Both the position numbers and the translations under genes were made by a program. From positions 1-63,470 of the forward strand of contig CAMBZJ010000018.1 in the NCBI GenBank assembly GCA_945872365.1: 63,470 bases of DNA, in the 5' to 3' direction. The stretch is from Klebsiella pneumoniae (GTDB lineage Bacteria; Desulfobacterota; Binatia; UBA12015). The stretch's first letter is position 1. Every line of letters starts with the position of its first letter. Positions 33,181 through 42,429 of the stretch are shown in pieces. A model generated the notes under the pieces. The model saw only the letters and a program-made list of their open reading frames with translations. It was not told the DNA's origin and searched no databases.

Positions 33181-33210
33181 ATGGAGCAGCGAAAGGGGCA
33201 GCCAAAATGA
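33181..33210 (+). CDS. 9-codon leader ORF overlapping the next start
   Basis: ATG at 33181 opens MEQRKGQPK and its TGA overlaps the ATG of the acetolactate-synthase-like gene (ATGA). AGGAAA stands shortly upstream. The peptide has no leucine, valine or isoleucine, so classical attenuation is unlikely; it could serve translational coupling. It also contains the ribosome site (AAAGGGG) of the larger gene, so it may be chance. Confidence 0.3.
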   Translation: MEQRKGQPK

Positions 33211-35036
33211 GCAGCCTGCCGGAGACCAAGCGCGCCGCGAAGCACCCGCTCGCGGGATCGAACATGACCGGAGCCGACATGATCGTCCAGGTCGTGGCGG
33301 ACGAGGGCGTCGACACCGTCTTTGGCTACAGCGGTGGCGCCATCCTGCCGACCTTCGACGCGATCTTTCGTCACAACGCGGCGCGTCCGAAGTCCGAGGA
33401 GGTGCGACTGATCGTACCCGCCACCGAGCAGGGCGCCGGCTTCATGGCGGCGGGCTATGCGCGGTCGAGTGGCCGGGTGGGTGTCTTCGTCGTTACCTCG
33501 GGACCCGGTGCGACCAATTGTGTGACGCCGATCCGCGACTGCCACGCCGACTCCGTTCCGGTCGTACTGATCTGCGGGCAGGTTCCCCGCGCCGCCATGG
33601 GCACCGACGCCTTCCAGGAGGCGCCGGTCTTCAACATCATGTCGGCCTGCTGCAAACACGTCTTTCTCGTGACCGACGAGACCAAGATCGAGGAAACCGT
33701 CCGGACCGCGTTCGAACTTGCCCGCAGCGGGCGTCCCGGCCCGGTGGTCATCGACATTCCGCGCGACGTGCAACTCAGCCAGGGTATCTTCAAGGGCGAA
33801 GGACTGCTGCACCTGCGTGGCTACGACGAGCGGCTTGAGGTGCTCAACCACAGTTCCATCCCCGACGAGGTCGCCAAGGAGTTCTACCGCATGCTCGGGG
33901 CGAGCGAGCGACCGCTCATCTACGCAGGCGGCGGCGTGATCAACAGTGAGGCTGCGTCCGAACTGCGCTCCTTCGCACAGCGGTTCGGCCTCCCGGTTGT
34001 GACGACCCTGCTCGGCATCGGTTCCATGGACACGACGAACGATTTGTCGCTCCACCTGCTCGGCATGCACGGCACCGCGTTCGCGAATTACGCGGTAGAG
34101 GACTGCGACTTCTTGTTCGCGGTCGGCTCGCGATTCGACGACCGTGTCGCCGGCAAGGTGAAGGAATTCGCTCCGGGCGCGAAGATCGCCCATCTCGACG
34201 TGGACGCCTCGGAGATCGGCAAAGTGAAGGGCGTCGACTGGGCCTGGGTCGGCGACGCCCGGCGCGGGCTCTCGCAGTTGGCGAAGGCCGGAAAGAACTT
34301 CCGGTGCGACTTCTCGCCATGGCAGAAGCACGTGTCGGAACTCCGCCGCAACCACCCGCTCGACTACAACCGCGAATCCGAGGCCGTACAGGCCGAGGAG
34401 ACGATCGCGGTCCTGAACGAGATCACCCGCGGCGAGGCGATCGTCACGACCGGCGTCGGGCAGCACCAGATGTGGGCCGCCCAGTATCTCGACTTCGTAC
34501 ACCCTCGCAGCTTTCTCACTTCGGGCAGCATGGGAACCATGGGCTTCGGCCTGCCCGCGGCCATCGGTGCCCAGATCGCGAACCCGGGCAAACTCGTCGT
34601 CGACATCGACGGCGACGGCTCGATCCGCATGAATCTGGGTGAACTCGAGACGCTCACGACCTACGACATTCCGGTGAAGGTGCTGCTGCTCAATAATTCG
34701 GGCGACGGGATGGTCCGGCAGTGGCAGGACCTGTTCTACGCCAACCGCTACTCCGGATCCGACAAGACCCTCCACAAGAAGGACTTCGTCCGCTCCTGCG
34801 AGGCGGATGGATTCGGGTTTGCGCGGCGCGTGAGCCTGCGCTCGGACCTGCGCCCGGCGCTCGAGGCGTTCGTGAAGTTCGACGGACCGGCGTTCCTCGA
34901 GGTGGTCGTCGACCAGACCGCCCACGTCTACCCGATGATCGGTCCCGGCATGGGCTACAAGGACATGATCACCGGCAAGCACATCAAGCCCCGGGCCCGG
35001 AAGGACGTCATCGTCGATCCAAACGCGGGCTTCTGA
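33207..35036 (+). CDS. Acetolactate synthase large-subunit-like ThDP enzyme
   Basis: A 609-residue thiamine-diphosphate enzyme, probably condensing two pyruvates to acetolactate. Three domains are visible: the PYR domain with the catalytic Glu in VPATEQGAGFMAAGYARSS and TSGPGATNCVTPI; a central FAD/Rossmann-like domain (RPLIYAGGGVINSEAASELR); and the PP domain with GSMGTMGFGLPAAIGAQ and the metal motif DIDGDGSIRMNLGELETL...LNNSGDGM. AAAGGGG lies 9 nt before the ATG. The C-terminal GPGMGYKDM tail resembles IlvB. No small subunit (ilvN) or ilvC follows, so a free-standing catabolic or anabolic variant is possible. Confidence 0.88.
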   Translation: MSSLPETKRAAKHPLAGSNMTGADMIVQVVADEGVDTVFGYSGGAILPTFDAIFRHNAARPKSEEVRLIVPATEQGAGFMAAGYARSSGRVGVFVVTSGPGATNCVTPIRDCHADSVPVVLICGQVPRAAMGTDAFQEAPVFNIMSACCKHVFLVTDETKIEETVRTAFELARSGRPGPVVIDIPRDVQLSQGIFKGEGLLHLRGYDERLEVLNHSSIPDEVAKEFYRMLGASERPLIYAGGGVINSEAASELRSFAQRFGLPVVTTLLGIGSMDTTNDLSLHLLGMHGTAFANYAVEDCDFLFAVGSRFDDRVAGKVKEFAPGAKIAHLDVDASEIGKVKGVDWAWVGDARRGLSQLAKAGKNFRCDFSPWQKHVSELRRNHPLDYNRESEAVQAEETIAVLNEITRGEAIVTTGVGQHQMWAAQYLDFVHPRSFLTSGSMGTMGFGLPAAIGAQIANPGKLVVDIDGDGSIRMNLGELETLTTYDIPVKVLLLNNSGDGMVRQWQDLFYANRYSGSDKTLHKKDFVRSCEADGFGFARRVSLRSDLRPALEAFVKFDGPAFLEVVVDQTAHVYPMIGPGMGYKDMITGKHIKPRARKDVIVDPNAGF

Positions 35037-35084
35037 GACCGGGCTACGCGAAGCGGCCGGCTTTCCGGCCCTGCCCGAGCCCGC

Positions 35085-35729
35085 TCAGCGGGTCCTTCCC
35101 CAACCGTCCCAGTAGGTTCGCACCCGGGCGGGTATCCTCTTCGCGGGCTTGAAGTCCGTGCCGGTGAAGTACGCGACCGGAAGAAGGGCGGCCTGCGTCA
35201 CGTGCTCGGGGATGCCGAGCACCTGCCCCGCCTCCTTCTCGAACATGAGGTGGATCGTGGTCCATGCCGAGCCGAGACCGCGCGAGCGCAGCGCGAGCAT
35301 GAGCGACCAGACTGCCGGCAGGATCGAACCGTAGACCGAGGCCTGTGCGAACTGCGGCGCCTGTTCGACGCGCCCATCGATGCAGGGCACGATCATGACC
35401 GGCGCCTCGTGGAAGTGCTGTGCGAGAAACTCCGCGGACGCGACGATGCGAGGCATCTGTTCCGCGCGCGGATCGCCTTCCTCCATTGGGGCCCGGGCCG
35501 ACGCATACATGTCCCAGCCGCGCCGGTAAAGGTCGGCGAGCGCGCGGCGCTTCTCCGCGTCGGTCACCACGACGAAGTGCCAGCCCTGCTGGTTCGAGCC
35601 GGTCGGCGCCTGGATCGCGATCTCGATGCACTTCTCGATCACGGCCCGGTCGACCGGCCGTCCGAAGTCGAGGCGCTTGCGTACAGAGCGGGTCGTAGAG
35701 AGGAGATGATCGACACTGGCGAGATCCAT
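35085..35729 (-). CDS. Nitroreductase family protein
   Basis: A 214-residue FMN protein. N-terminal STTRSVRKRLDFGRPVDRAV with the FMN-phosphate arginines, QAPTGSNQQGWHFVVVTD, the middle VYGSILPAVWSLMLALRSRGLGSAWTTI and the C-terminal LGIPEHVTQAALLPVAYFTG are standard nitroreductase features. It probably reduces nitro, quinone or enone substrates with NAD(P)H. Converges on the acetolactate-synthase-like gene and may be cotranscribed with the HTH-cupin gene upstream on the same strand? The latter lies downstream in the minus direction of 36456, with a 46-nt gap between them. Confidence 0.9.
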   Translation of the reverse strand: MDLASVDHLLSTTRSVRKRLDFGRPVDRAVIEKCIEIAIQAPTGSNQQGWHFVVVTDAEKRRALADLYRRGWDMYASARAPMEEGDPRAEQMPRIVASAEFLAQHFHEAPVMIVPCIDGRVEQAPQFAQASVYGSILPAVWSLMLALRSRGLGSAWTTIHLMFEKEAGQVLGIPEHVTQAALLPVAYFTGTDFKPAKRIPARVRTYWDGWGRTR

Positions 35730-35775
35730 GAGAGCTCCTTGGCGGGACTCGGCCCGGCGCGCGCGGGGCCAGCCC

Positions 35776-36456
35776 TCAGTGGCGCGCCCCGTAACTCATG
35801 ACGAGGTGGGCCACGGCCGGCTCGGCCCCGGGGTTCACGTAACTGTGCCGGACGTCGGCCCGGAAGAACACGCTGTCGCCCGCGCCGAGTCGAGCGCTCG
35901 CCTCGCCTGCGGTCAGGACCAACTCGCCCCGCAGGACCGACAGGTGCTCGAAGGTGTCGGTGGCATGCGGGTCAGCTTCTTCGTGGCAGCCCGGCGCGAG
36001 CGTAAGCTCGTAGACCTCGGGAGAGCGCAGATCGCCCTCGAGGAAGAGGACGCGGGAGCGGAAGTCGCCGTCGGCGGAGAGCAGCACTCTCCCGCGATCG
36101 GCACGCTGCACGCGGAAGTCCGGGTCGCTCGACGGCGAGAGCATCGTGTTGGCGAGCAACCGGCCGAACGGAACCTCGAGCGCGGTCGCGAGATGCCACA
36201 CGGCGCGCAGCGACGGCACGGCCTGCCCTTGCTCGAGGGCCTGCAGGAGATCCGCACGGATACCGCTGCGCCGCTCGAACTCGGCCAGGGAGATGCCGCT
36301 TTCGCTGTGGTAGCGCGCCACGTTCGCGCCGACGGCGCGACCTATGTCCCTGCCCTCCGGGCTGTCGGGGCCTCGCAGTGCGTCGATGCGCTCCGCGCGA
36401 ACCTCGTCGAAGAGCGCGTCGTCGAGGGTGGCCGAGGACTCCGGTTTGGCCGCCAT
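35776..36456 (-). CDS. XRE-type HTH regulator with C-terminal cupin
   Basis: A 226-residue transcription factor: helix-turn-helix of the XRE type at about 40-100 (GANVARYHSESGISLAEFER, SGIRADLLQALEQGQAVPSL) and a cupin sensor domain at about 140-226 (YELTLAPGCHEEADPHATDT, FEHLSVLRGELVLTAGEASA, GDSVFFRADVRHSYVNPGAE). These regulators usually bind a small metabolite in the cupin and control neighbouring transport or catabolic genes. The MFS transporter lies 60 nt upstream on the same strand. ATG 36456 is used; GTG 36477 would add seven residues. Confidence 0.88.
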   Translation of the reverse strand: MAAKPESSATLDDALFDEVRAERIDALRGPDSPEGRDIGRAVGANVARYHSESGISLAEFERRSGIRADLLQALEQGQAVPSLRAVWHLATALEVPFGRLLANTMLSPSSDPDFRVQRADRGRVLLSADGDFRSRVLFLEGDLRSPEVYELTLAPGCHEEADPHATDTFEHLSVLRGELVLTAGEASARLGAGDSVFFRADVRHSYVNPGAEPAVAHLVMSYGARH

Positions 36457-36516
36457 GCGGGCTTTTTGCCCCGCCACGCGCCCGCGTGCAACCGGTCCGC
36501 CAGAAGGCGTCGGGAG

Positions 36517-37755
36517 TCAGTCGCCGCTGAGCGCGCGAGGACGCCTGCGAAGCAGGGCCCGCGCTGGGATCAGCGTGAGGATCATGAGCCCGGTGTAAAG
36601 CCGCCAGACCGGGAGGTAGCTGCCGAAGCGGTCGTAGACCCCGGCCGACAGGAAGTTGCCGAGGATCGTTCCGCCCATGCAGAAGACCATCGCCAGGCCC
36701 ATCAGGCGGCCGATTCCGGCCGCACCGAAGAATTCGTTCAGGATGAGCGCGAGAAGCGCGACCGCCCCGGCGTTCACGACACCGAAGACGACCGCCCAGG
36801 CGAGGTAGCCGCCATCGCCGACCGGAAGCCAGAGGACGACCGACGTGGCGGCGAGGCCCGCCACCACCGCGAACAGGGCGATTCGCGGCGCCCATCGCTC
36901 GCAGAGCCAGCCCCACGCGACCGAACCGAAGGCGCCGACCATCGTCACGAGGCCGTAGATGTAAGAGGCCTGCTCGGCCGAACGCCCGAGGTCACGCTGG
37001 AATGCGGGGAAGTGGATGCCGACCGACGTGATGAACGCATAGATCGGGACATAGGCGGCCAGGAGCAGCCAGAGCGCCGGGTCAGCGAACGGGAGCCCGG
37101 CCTCGGGCTTCGCGGGCGCCGACGTCGCTTGGCTCGCCTCGGGACCGGCACCGCCCTCGCCCGCCCGCAGGACCGCGAAGATCAAACCACCGAGGGCCAG
37201 GAAGGCGAGTCCGAGCGCCCCCAGCGAGCCGCGCCAACCCCAGGTTCCGAGCAGTGCCGCCGATGCCATGTGGATGCCGCTCGTGATGAAGTTGTCGCCG
37301 CCGTTCAGTAGGCCGATCGCGAGCCCGCGCCACCTCCGGAAGAGTCGCAGCACCAGCGCCGAACCCGCGACCGAACCGATGCAGGCCTGCCCCGGACCGA
37401 TGAGCAGGCTCCAGCCGTAGAGCGGGAAGAGAGAGTCCATCCGCGACAGCCCGAGGGTGCCGATCCCCATGAGGAGCGCACCGCACGTCAGCACGGAGCG
37501 AGCGCCGAATCGATCGACGAGACGCCCCGCCAGCGGCGTGACCGCCATGAGCAGGACCATGCGGAAATTCATCGCCGTCGCGTACTGGCTCCGGCTCCAG
37601 TGCAGTTCGTCGGTGATCGGCTTGAGCAGCGGCGACATCCCGTAGGACAGCGCCGAGTGCGCGCTCACCGCGAGGACCCCCACCCCGAGTGCGATCCAGG
37701 CACGCCAGCTCTCTCCGAGGGGCCCGGTGGCGCCCGACTCGCCCCGTGACTCCAC
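36517..37755 (-). CDS. MFS transporter
   Basis: A 412-residue inner-membrane transporter with 12 hydrophobic helices. It starts at GTG 37755; the open frame beyond is antisense-like. The cytoplasmic loop motif GRLVDRFGARSVLTCGAL between helices 2 and 3 is the MFS signature, and a second half begins after a Pro/Ala linker (about 195-215). The pattern resembles OxlT/monocarboxylate-type MFS proteins (WSRSQYATAMNFR, GWLCERWAPRIALF). It follows the SDR gene at a 14-nt gap, so both are likely one transcript. Substrate unknown, possibly an organic acid. Confidence 0.88.
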   Translation of the reverse strand: MESRGESGATGPLGESWRAWIALGVGVLAVSAHSALSYGMSPLLKPITDELHWSRSQYATAMNFRMVLLMAVTPLAGRLVDRFGARSVLTCGALLMGIGTLGLSRMDSLFPLYGWSLLIGPGQACIGSVAGSALVLRLFRRWRGLAIGLLNGGDNFITSGIHMASAALLGTWGWRGSLGALGLAFLALGGLIFAVLRAGEGGAGPEASQATSAPAKPEAGLPFADPALWLLLAAYVPIYAFITSVGIHFPAFQRDLGRSAEQASYIYGLVTMVGAFGSVAWGWLCERWAPRIALFAVVAGLAATSVVLWLPVGDGGYLAWAVVFGVVNAGAVALLALILNEFFGAAGIGRLMGLAMVFCMGGTILGNFLSAGVYDRFGSYLPVWRLYTGLMILTLIPARALLRRRPRALSGD

Positions 37756-37769
37756 CCAGCGGCGTTTTC

Positions 37770-38546
37770 TCACTTGAAGAAGTGTCCGCCGTTCACGTCG
37801 AGCGACTGCCCGGTCACGACGCGCGACAGGTCGGAGGCGAAGAAGATCACCGCGTCGGCGATCTCCGCCGACGTCGGAATGTGGTTCAGGGCCGTGCGGG
37901 AAGCGACGTCGGCATAGACGGCTTCCGGCGTCGTCCCCTGCTGCTTCGCCAGCATCTTGAAGTAGCCCTCGACCGACTTGCCCCAGATGTAGCCCGGGAC
38001 GACGGAATTGACGCGGATCCGGTAGCGCCCCAACTCGCGGGCGAGCGTCTGGGCCGCGACGAGAAGAGCGCCCTTGGACGCCGCGTAGCTTCCTGCAGCC
38101 TCCTCGATGATCCGCGTGGACATCGTGTTGATGAAGATGATCGAACCCCCGCTCGCCTTCATGTGGGGGATGACCAACTGCGTGAGTTGCAGGGCACCGA
38201 AGACGTTCACGTCGAAGACCGAGCGCCAATAGCCGATCTCCTCATCCTCGAAGCGCTTGAACGACGGCCCTTTGAAGGCGTTGTTCACCAAGACGTCGAT
38301 GCGCCCGAACTCCGCGATTGCGGCCTCGACGAGGCGACGGGAGTCGTCGCTACGAGCGATGTCGGTGGCGACGCCGATCGCCCGCCGCCCCAGGCCGCGG
38401 ATCTCGGCCGCCAGTTCGTCGAGTGCCGGCGCGGTGCGCGCGGCGAGCACCAGGTTCGCGCCCTCGCGTGCGAGAGCGAGCGCGATGTCCCTCCCCATGC
38501 CGGGGCCGATCCCGGAGACGATCGCCGTGCGGTTCTCGAGAAGCAT
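37770..38546 (-). CDS. Short-chain dehydrogenase/reductase
   Basis: A 258-residue classical SDR: cofactor loop AIVSGIGPGMGRDIALAL, D62-type ATDIAR, NNAFKG in place of NNAG, catalytic Ser in INTMSTRII, Tyr and Lys in GSYAASKGALL, and a C-terminal QSLDVNGGHFF. GGGGAGG lies 4 nt before the ATG. Probably oxidises a hydroxy compound. Operon with the MFS transporter downstream and 41 nt after the LLM oxidoreductase gene. Confidence 0.9.
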   Translation of the reverse strand: MLLENRTAIVSGIGPGMGRDIALALAREGANLVLAARTAPALDELAAEIRGLGRRAIGVATDIARSDDSRRLVEAAIAEFGRIDVLVNNAFKGPSFKRFEDEEIGYWRSVFDVNVFGALQLTQLVIPHMKASGGSIIFINTMSTRIIEEAAGSYAASKGALLVAAQTLARELGRYRIRVNSVVPGYIWGKSVEGYFKMLAKQQGTTPEAVYADVASRTALNHIPTSAEIADAVIFFASDLSRVVTGQSLDVNGGHFFK

Positions 38547-38587
38547 GCGCCCTCCCCTTCGCGCCGGCACCGTCGCCGGCGCCCACT

Positions 38588-39559
38588 TCACGCGTTGACG
38601 AGCGGCGCCACCCGGCTGCCGAATGCGTCGATCTGGTCCACGAGTTCTTCGCGCGAGCGGGCTCGGAATCGCACCCCGCAGTGGTTCACGCCGAGTGGCT
38701 TCAGGGCCCGCAGGTGGTCTGCCAGCTCTTCGGGCGACCCGCTGCGCGTGTTGGCGGGCACCTCGAAGGGCGGTCGACCGACGTACATCCACTCGCTGAT
38801 CGTCCCGATCTCGATCGGCCGGTCGCCGATCGTCGTCCGGCGGTGCGCCCGTATGGTCTCGATCGCGGCGGGAATCTCCGACCGCGGCGTCCCCTGCGGG
38901 AGCCAGCCATCTCCCCGCTCGGCAGCCCGTCGAAGCGCCGCCGGGGTCGAACCGCCGACCCAGATCGGCGGGCGCGGACGCTGGACCGGACGGGGCCGGA
39001 CGCCGACGTCGCGTGCCGTCCAGCCCTGCCCGTCGCGCGTGAGGAACTCGTCGAGGAAGGCCGCTCGTACCGTCTCGATCGCCTCGTCGAGCAGCCGTCC
39101 ACGCCGGCGGAAGTCGACTCCGAGAGCTGCGAATTCCGCTTCGAGGTGCCCGGCACCGACGCCGAGGATCACCCGCCCTCCCGAAAGTGCATCGAGCGTC
39201 GCGAAGGATTTCGCCGAGACCAGCGGATGCCGGTAGGCGAGCACGAAGACGTGCGAGAGCAATCGGACCCGCGAGGTCGATGCCGCGAGCCAGCCGAGCG
39301 TCGCAACCGTGTCATACCAGGTGGTGCGCATTGCATCGGCCCGGTCGCGCGGTACGCAAACGTGATCGCAGACCGCGACGTAGAAGAACCCGTTGCGGTC
39401 ACAGGCACGGGCGACCGCGAGCAGGTCCTCGGGACCGGCCGCGAGTTCCCAGGGGGCCGCGAAGACCGAGCTCTGCGCCTGGACTGGAAGCTGCATTCCC
39501 CAGACGAGCTGGCCGGGCGGCACGATCTGCACCGCACCGGCGTCGCCCGTCGGGATCAT
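38588..39559 (-). CDS. LLM-class (luciferase-like) flavin or F420-dependent oxidoreductase
   Basis: A 323-residue TIM-barrel enzyme. The conserved segments are LAVARACDRNGFFYVAVCDH, VRLLSHVFVLAYRHPLVSAK, SGGRVILGVGAGHLEAEF, RPRPPIWVGGSTPAALRRAA and a C-terminal LKPLGVNHCGVRFRARSREE. These place it in the luciferase-like monooxygenase superfamily; the group often uses F420, but the cofactor cannot be read safely. The ATG at 39559 overlaps the stop of the next LLM gene (ATGA), so the two are coupled. Confidence 0.85.
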   Translation of the reverse strand: MIPTGDAGAVQIVPPGQLVWGMQLPVQAQSSVFAAPWELAAGPEDLLAVARACDRNGFFYVAVCDHVCVPRDRADAMRTTWYDTVATLGWLAASTSRVRLLSHVFVLAYRHPLVSAKSFATLDALSGGRVILGVGAGHLEAEFAALGVDFRRRGRLLDEAIETVRAAFLDEFLTRDGQGWTARDVGVRPRPVQRPRPPIWVGGSTPAALRRAAERGDGWLPQGTPRSEIPAAIETIRAHRRTTIGDRPIEIGTISEWMYVGRPPFEVPANTRSGSPEELADHLRALKPLGVNHCGVRFRARSREELVDQIDAFGSRVAPLVNA

Positions 39560-40695
39560 GCTGCGGCGCTCTTCGCGAGCGCCGCCTCCCGGTGCCGGGT
39601 GGTGCGGTGAACGGGGTCCTTGTCGAAGACCGGCATGACTTCCTTCGCGAAGAGCTCCGTCGAGTGCTTGGCGAAGTCCATAGGCTGCGTCGAGGCGAGG
39701 ACGCCGAAGATGAGCTGGTCGCATCCGACGTCGACGTATTTCTGGACGCCCTTGCGGCAGTCCTCGGGGTCACCGACGATGCGGATGCCCTCCTCGATGC
39801 GCTGTTCGAGTTCGGCCGGCGTCGGCTCAGGAATGAGCTTCGGCCAGGCTGGAACCTGGGGCGGCCGCGGGAAGGTGTCGAGATACCGGAAGACGAGGCT
39901 GTTCTGGTAGGCACCGCCCATGTTGAGGCACATGTGGCGGGCGACGTCGCGGTCCTCGTGGCAGACCAGCGTGGAGACGCAGGCAACGTTGTCGTTCACG
40001 AAATCGCCCACCGGTTCGGCGTTGCGGATCGCGTCCTTGTAGACCTTGATCAGTTTCTCGAAGTCCTTCGGCGATCCGAGCGTGAAGCAGAGGGCGCCGA
40101 GTCCGAGACGTCCGGCCTTCTCGAAGGTCGCGGGACTGCCGCAAGCCACCCAGATCGGCGGATGCGGCTTCGTCCAAGGCTTGGGCAGGACGTTGCGCTC
40201 GGGCATCGAGAAGTACTTGCCCTGGTAGCTGTACTTGTTCTCGCGCCACATGCGGAGGATCTGCGGCAGTACCTCGTCGTACATGGCGCGCGTCGTGTCC
40301 CCGTCGGGAATGCCGAATCCCATGAACTCGGTCGTCGAGGATCCCCGGCCGGTTCCGAACTCGAAACGCCCCTCGCTCAGGTGGTCGATCATGGCCACGC
40401 GCTCGGCCATGCGCGCGGGGTGATTCACGGGGGGCGTGATGTTGTAGATCGCTGACCCGATGTGCGCGTAGCTCGTTTTGGCCGCGAGGTAGCCGAGGAA
40501 GGTCTCCGACGCGGAGATGTGCGAGTATTCCTCGAGGAAGTGATGCTCGACCGACCAGATGTACTTCCACCGCATCCGGTCCACGTGGATCGCTAGTTCC
40601 GCCTCGTCCAGCAGGCGTTTGTGCTCGGCGCCGACCGGGTTGGACTCCATCTCCGCGCGCGGCACATGTGCCTGGACGAATAATCCGAATTCCAT
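39556..40695 (-). CDS. LLM-class flavin-dependent oxidoreductase (bacterial luciferase-like)
   Basis: A 379-residue TIM-barrel oxidoreductase closer to the alkanal monooxygenase/luciferase alpha group: IHVDRMRWKYIWSVEHHFLE, SAIYNITPPVNHPARMAERV, LSEGRFEFGTGRGSSTTEF, KPHPPIWVACGSPATFEKAG and a C-terminal VDVGCDQLIFGVLAS. Likely inserts oxygen into a hydrophobic substrate using reduced flavin. GGGGG lies before the ATG. First gene of a run with the second LLM enzyme, SDR and MFS transporter; divergent from the acyl-CoA synthetase. Confidence 0.88.
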   Translation of the reverse strand: MEFGLFVQAHVPRAEMESNPVGAEHKRLLDEAELAIHVDRMRWKYIWSVEHHFLEEYSHISASETFLGYLAAKTSYAHIGSAIYNITPPVNHPARMAERVAMIDHLSEGRFEFGTGRGSSTTEFMGFGIPDGDTTRAMYDEVLPQILRMWRENKYSYQGKYFSMPERNVLPKPWTKPHPPIWVACGSPATFEKAGRLGLGALCFTLGSPKDFEKLIKVYKDAIRNAEPVGDFVNDNVACVSTLVCHEDRDVARHMCLNMGGAYQNSLVFRYLDTFPRPPQVPAWPKLIPEPTPAELEQRIEEGIRIVGDPEDCRKGVQKYVDVGCDQLIFGVLASTQPMDFAKHSTELFAKEVMPVFDKDPVHRTTRHREAALAKSAAA

Positions 40696-40893
40696 CGCAT
40701 TGCCCCCTTGGCATGTCCCGGGCGCGCCGAGCGCGGAAGCGCGACCGGCCCCGGGACCGTTTCTCTACTACGGGCGGGCGCCCCGTCGGGCAAGCCCCAC
40801 CGGCCTGCCCCGGACCGGCTGGACTTACCGCGATCGGTCGTCCAATAAGCCTCGGCTCTGCCGCGACGGTGCTGCGAAGCCCGGAGGAATGCG

Positions 40894-42405
40894 ATGCTGT
40901 TTCTCGAGAACCTGGAACGCAACCGGCGCGAGCGCCCGAATGATCCCTACCTGCTGCACGAGGGCCGTACCGTCACGTTCGAGGAGTTCGACCGCGCGAC
41001 CAACCGCTTCGCGAGGGTTCTTGGCCGGCTCGGCATCGTCAAGGGCGACCGGGTCACCGTGGCGCTCGGCAACTCGGTCGAGTGGGTCACCGCCGCCTTC
41101 GGAGCCCTCAAGGCCGGCGCCATCCTGAACCCGGTGAATCCGACCCTCGGCTCCGCCGAACTCGGCTATGTCCTGGGCCACGCCGAACCCCGTGTGATCG
41201 TCACGGACAGGGACTCCTCGGCGAGCCTGCTCGCACCGACGATGAAGCTGCCCGCGAGCGCGACTCTCGTCTCCTTCGGCGACCTTTCCGGCGCCACGCC
41301 GCTCGCACCCCTGCTCGCCGACTCCGGGGACGATCCCGTTTCCGTCGTCGTATCCGCCGGAGACGGCTCGACCCTGTTGTACACCTCGGGAACGACCGGC
41401 AATCCCAAGGGCGTGCTCTTCACCCACTCCAGGACCGGCGGGAGCGGGGCCTTCTTCATCTCCGGCATGCGCATCCGCCCCGACGACGTCATCCTGACGG
41501 TCGGCCCGCTCTTCCACGGCAATGCATGGTCGGCGGTAGCCGTCGCGCAGCAAGCGGGTTGCACCGCAACCTTTCCGCGTGCCTTCAGCGCCTCGGATTT
41601 CTGGCCGCTGGCCGAACGGACCGGCGCGACCGTGCTCTTTACCCTGGGCACGATCCTCGCGATCCTCCTCACCCAGGAGAAGACCCCGGCCGAGGAACGC
41701 AACCGGATACGCGTCGTCCTCGGGCTCGGCAGCGCGCCTATCCGGGACCGACTGCGCGAACGCTTCGGGTTCGAGCACGTCGTCGAATGCTTCGGCTCGA
41801 CGGACGCAGGCGTGGTCACGCTCGAACCACTCGGCGAGAAGCCGCGCCCAGGTTCGGCGGGTCCGGCGATCCCCGGCGTCCGTCTCCACATCCTCGACGA
41901 CGACGGACGCGAACTACCGGTGCGCGCCGTGGGCGAGATCGCCGTGGAGTCGCCGCACCGCATGGACTCGTACTTTCGCGATCCGGAGCAGACGGCCGAG
42001 GCCCTGCGCGACGATTGGTTTCTCACCGGCGACCTCGGCTTCCTCGACGAGGACGGCTGGCTCTACTTCGTCGATCGCAAGCGCGACGTGATCCGCCGTG
42101 GAGGCGAGAACATTTCGTCGGTCCTCGTAGAGAAGGCGCTGCGCGAGCACCCCGCCGTCGCCGACGTGGCCGTCATCGGCGTCCGGCATCCCGTTCTCGG
42201 GCAGGAGGTGAAAGCCTTCGTCGTCCCGCGGACTCCGGTGACCATCGAGGAGTTGCGCGAATTCGCCTCGGGTCGCCTGGCGAAGTTCCAGGTGCCGGCG
42301 CACTGGGAGTTCCGCGATTCGTTGCCGCGGACGCCGACGCAGCGCGTGGAGAAATACAAGCTGCGCAGCGACGATCCGTCGTCCCGCGGCCCGTTGCTCG
42401 GCTAG
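40894..42405 (+). CDS. Acyl-CoA synthetase (ANL superfamily)
   Basis: A 503-residue AMP-forming ligase that activates a carboxylic acid to its CoA ester. Motifs: phosphate loop TLLYTSGTTGNPKGVLFTH, ECFGSTDAGVVTLEP (A5), the hinge WLYFVDRKRDVIRRGGENIS and the C-terminal catalytic lysine region LPRTPTQRVEKYKLR. GGAGG stands 6 nt before the ATG. Its length matches medium/long-chain or dicarboxylate-type synthetases. With the divergent LLM/SDR/MFS genes it suggests degradation of an imported hydrophobic acid. Confidence 0.93.
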   Translation: MLFLENLERNRRERPNDPYLLHEGRTVTFEEFDRATNRFARVLGRLGIVKGDRVTVALGNSVEWVTAAFGALKAGAILNPVNPTLGSAELGYVLGHAEPRVIVTDRDSSASLLAPTMKLPASATLVSFGDLSGATPLAPLLADSGDDPVSVVVSAGDGSTLLYTSGTTGNPKGVLFTHSRTGGSGAFFISGMRIRPDDVILTVGPLFHGNAWSAVAVAQQAGCTATFPRAFSASDFWPLAERTGATVLFTLGTILAILLTQEKTPAEERNRIRVVLGLGSAPIRDRLRERFGFEHVVECFGSTDAGVVTLEPLGEKPRPGSAGPAIPGVRLHILDDDGRELPVRAVGEIAVESPHRMDSYFRDPEQTAEALRDDWFLTGDLGFLDEDGWLYFVDRKRDVIRRGGENISSVLVEKALREHPAVADVAVIGVRHPVLGQEVKAFVVPRTPVTIEELREFASGRLAKFQVPAHWEFRDSLPRTPTQRVEKYKLRSDDPSSRGPLLG

Positions 42406-42429
42406 CCCGCGAACCGCGCTTCGTCGTCC

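Noticed and set aside
33144-34982. 612-codon minus-strand frame opposite the acetolactate-synthase-like gene
   Set aside because: Antisense shadow with His/Arg/Asp/Val-rich composition and no domain.
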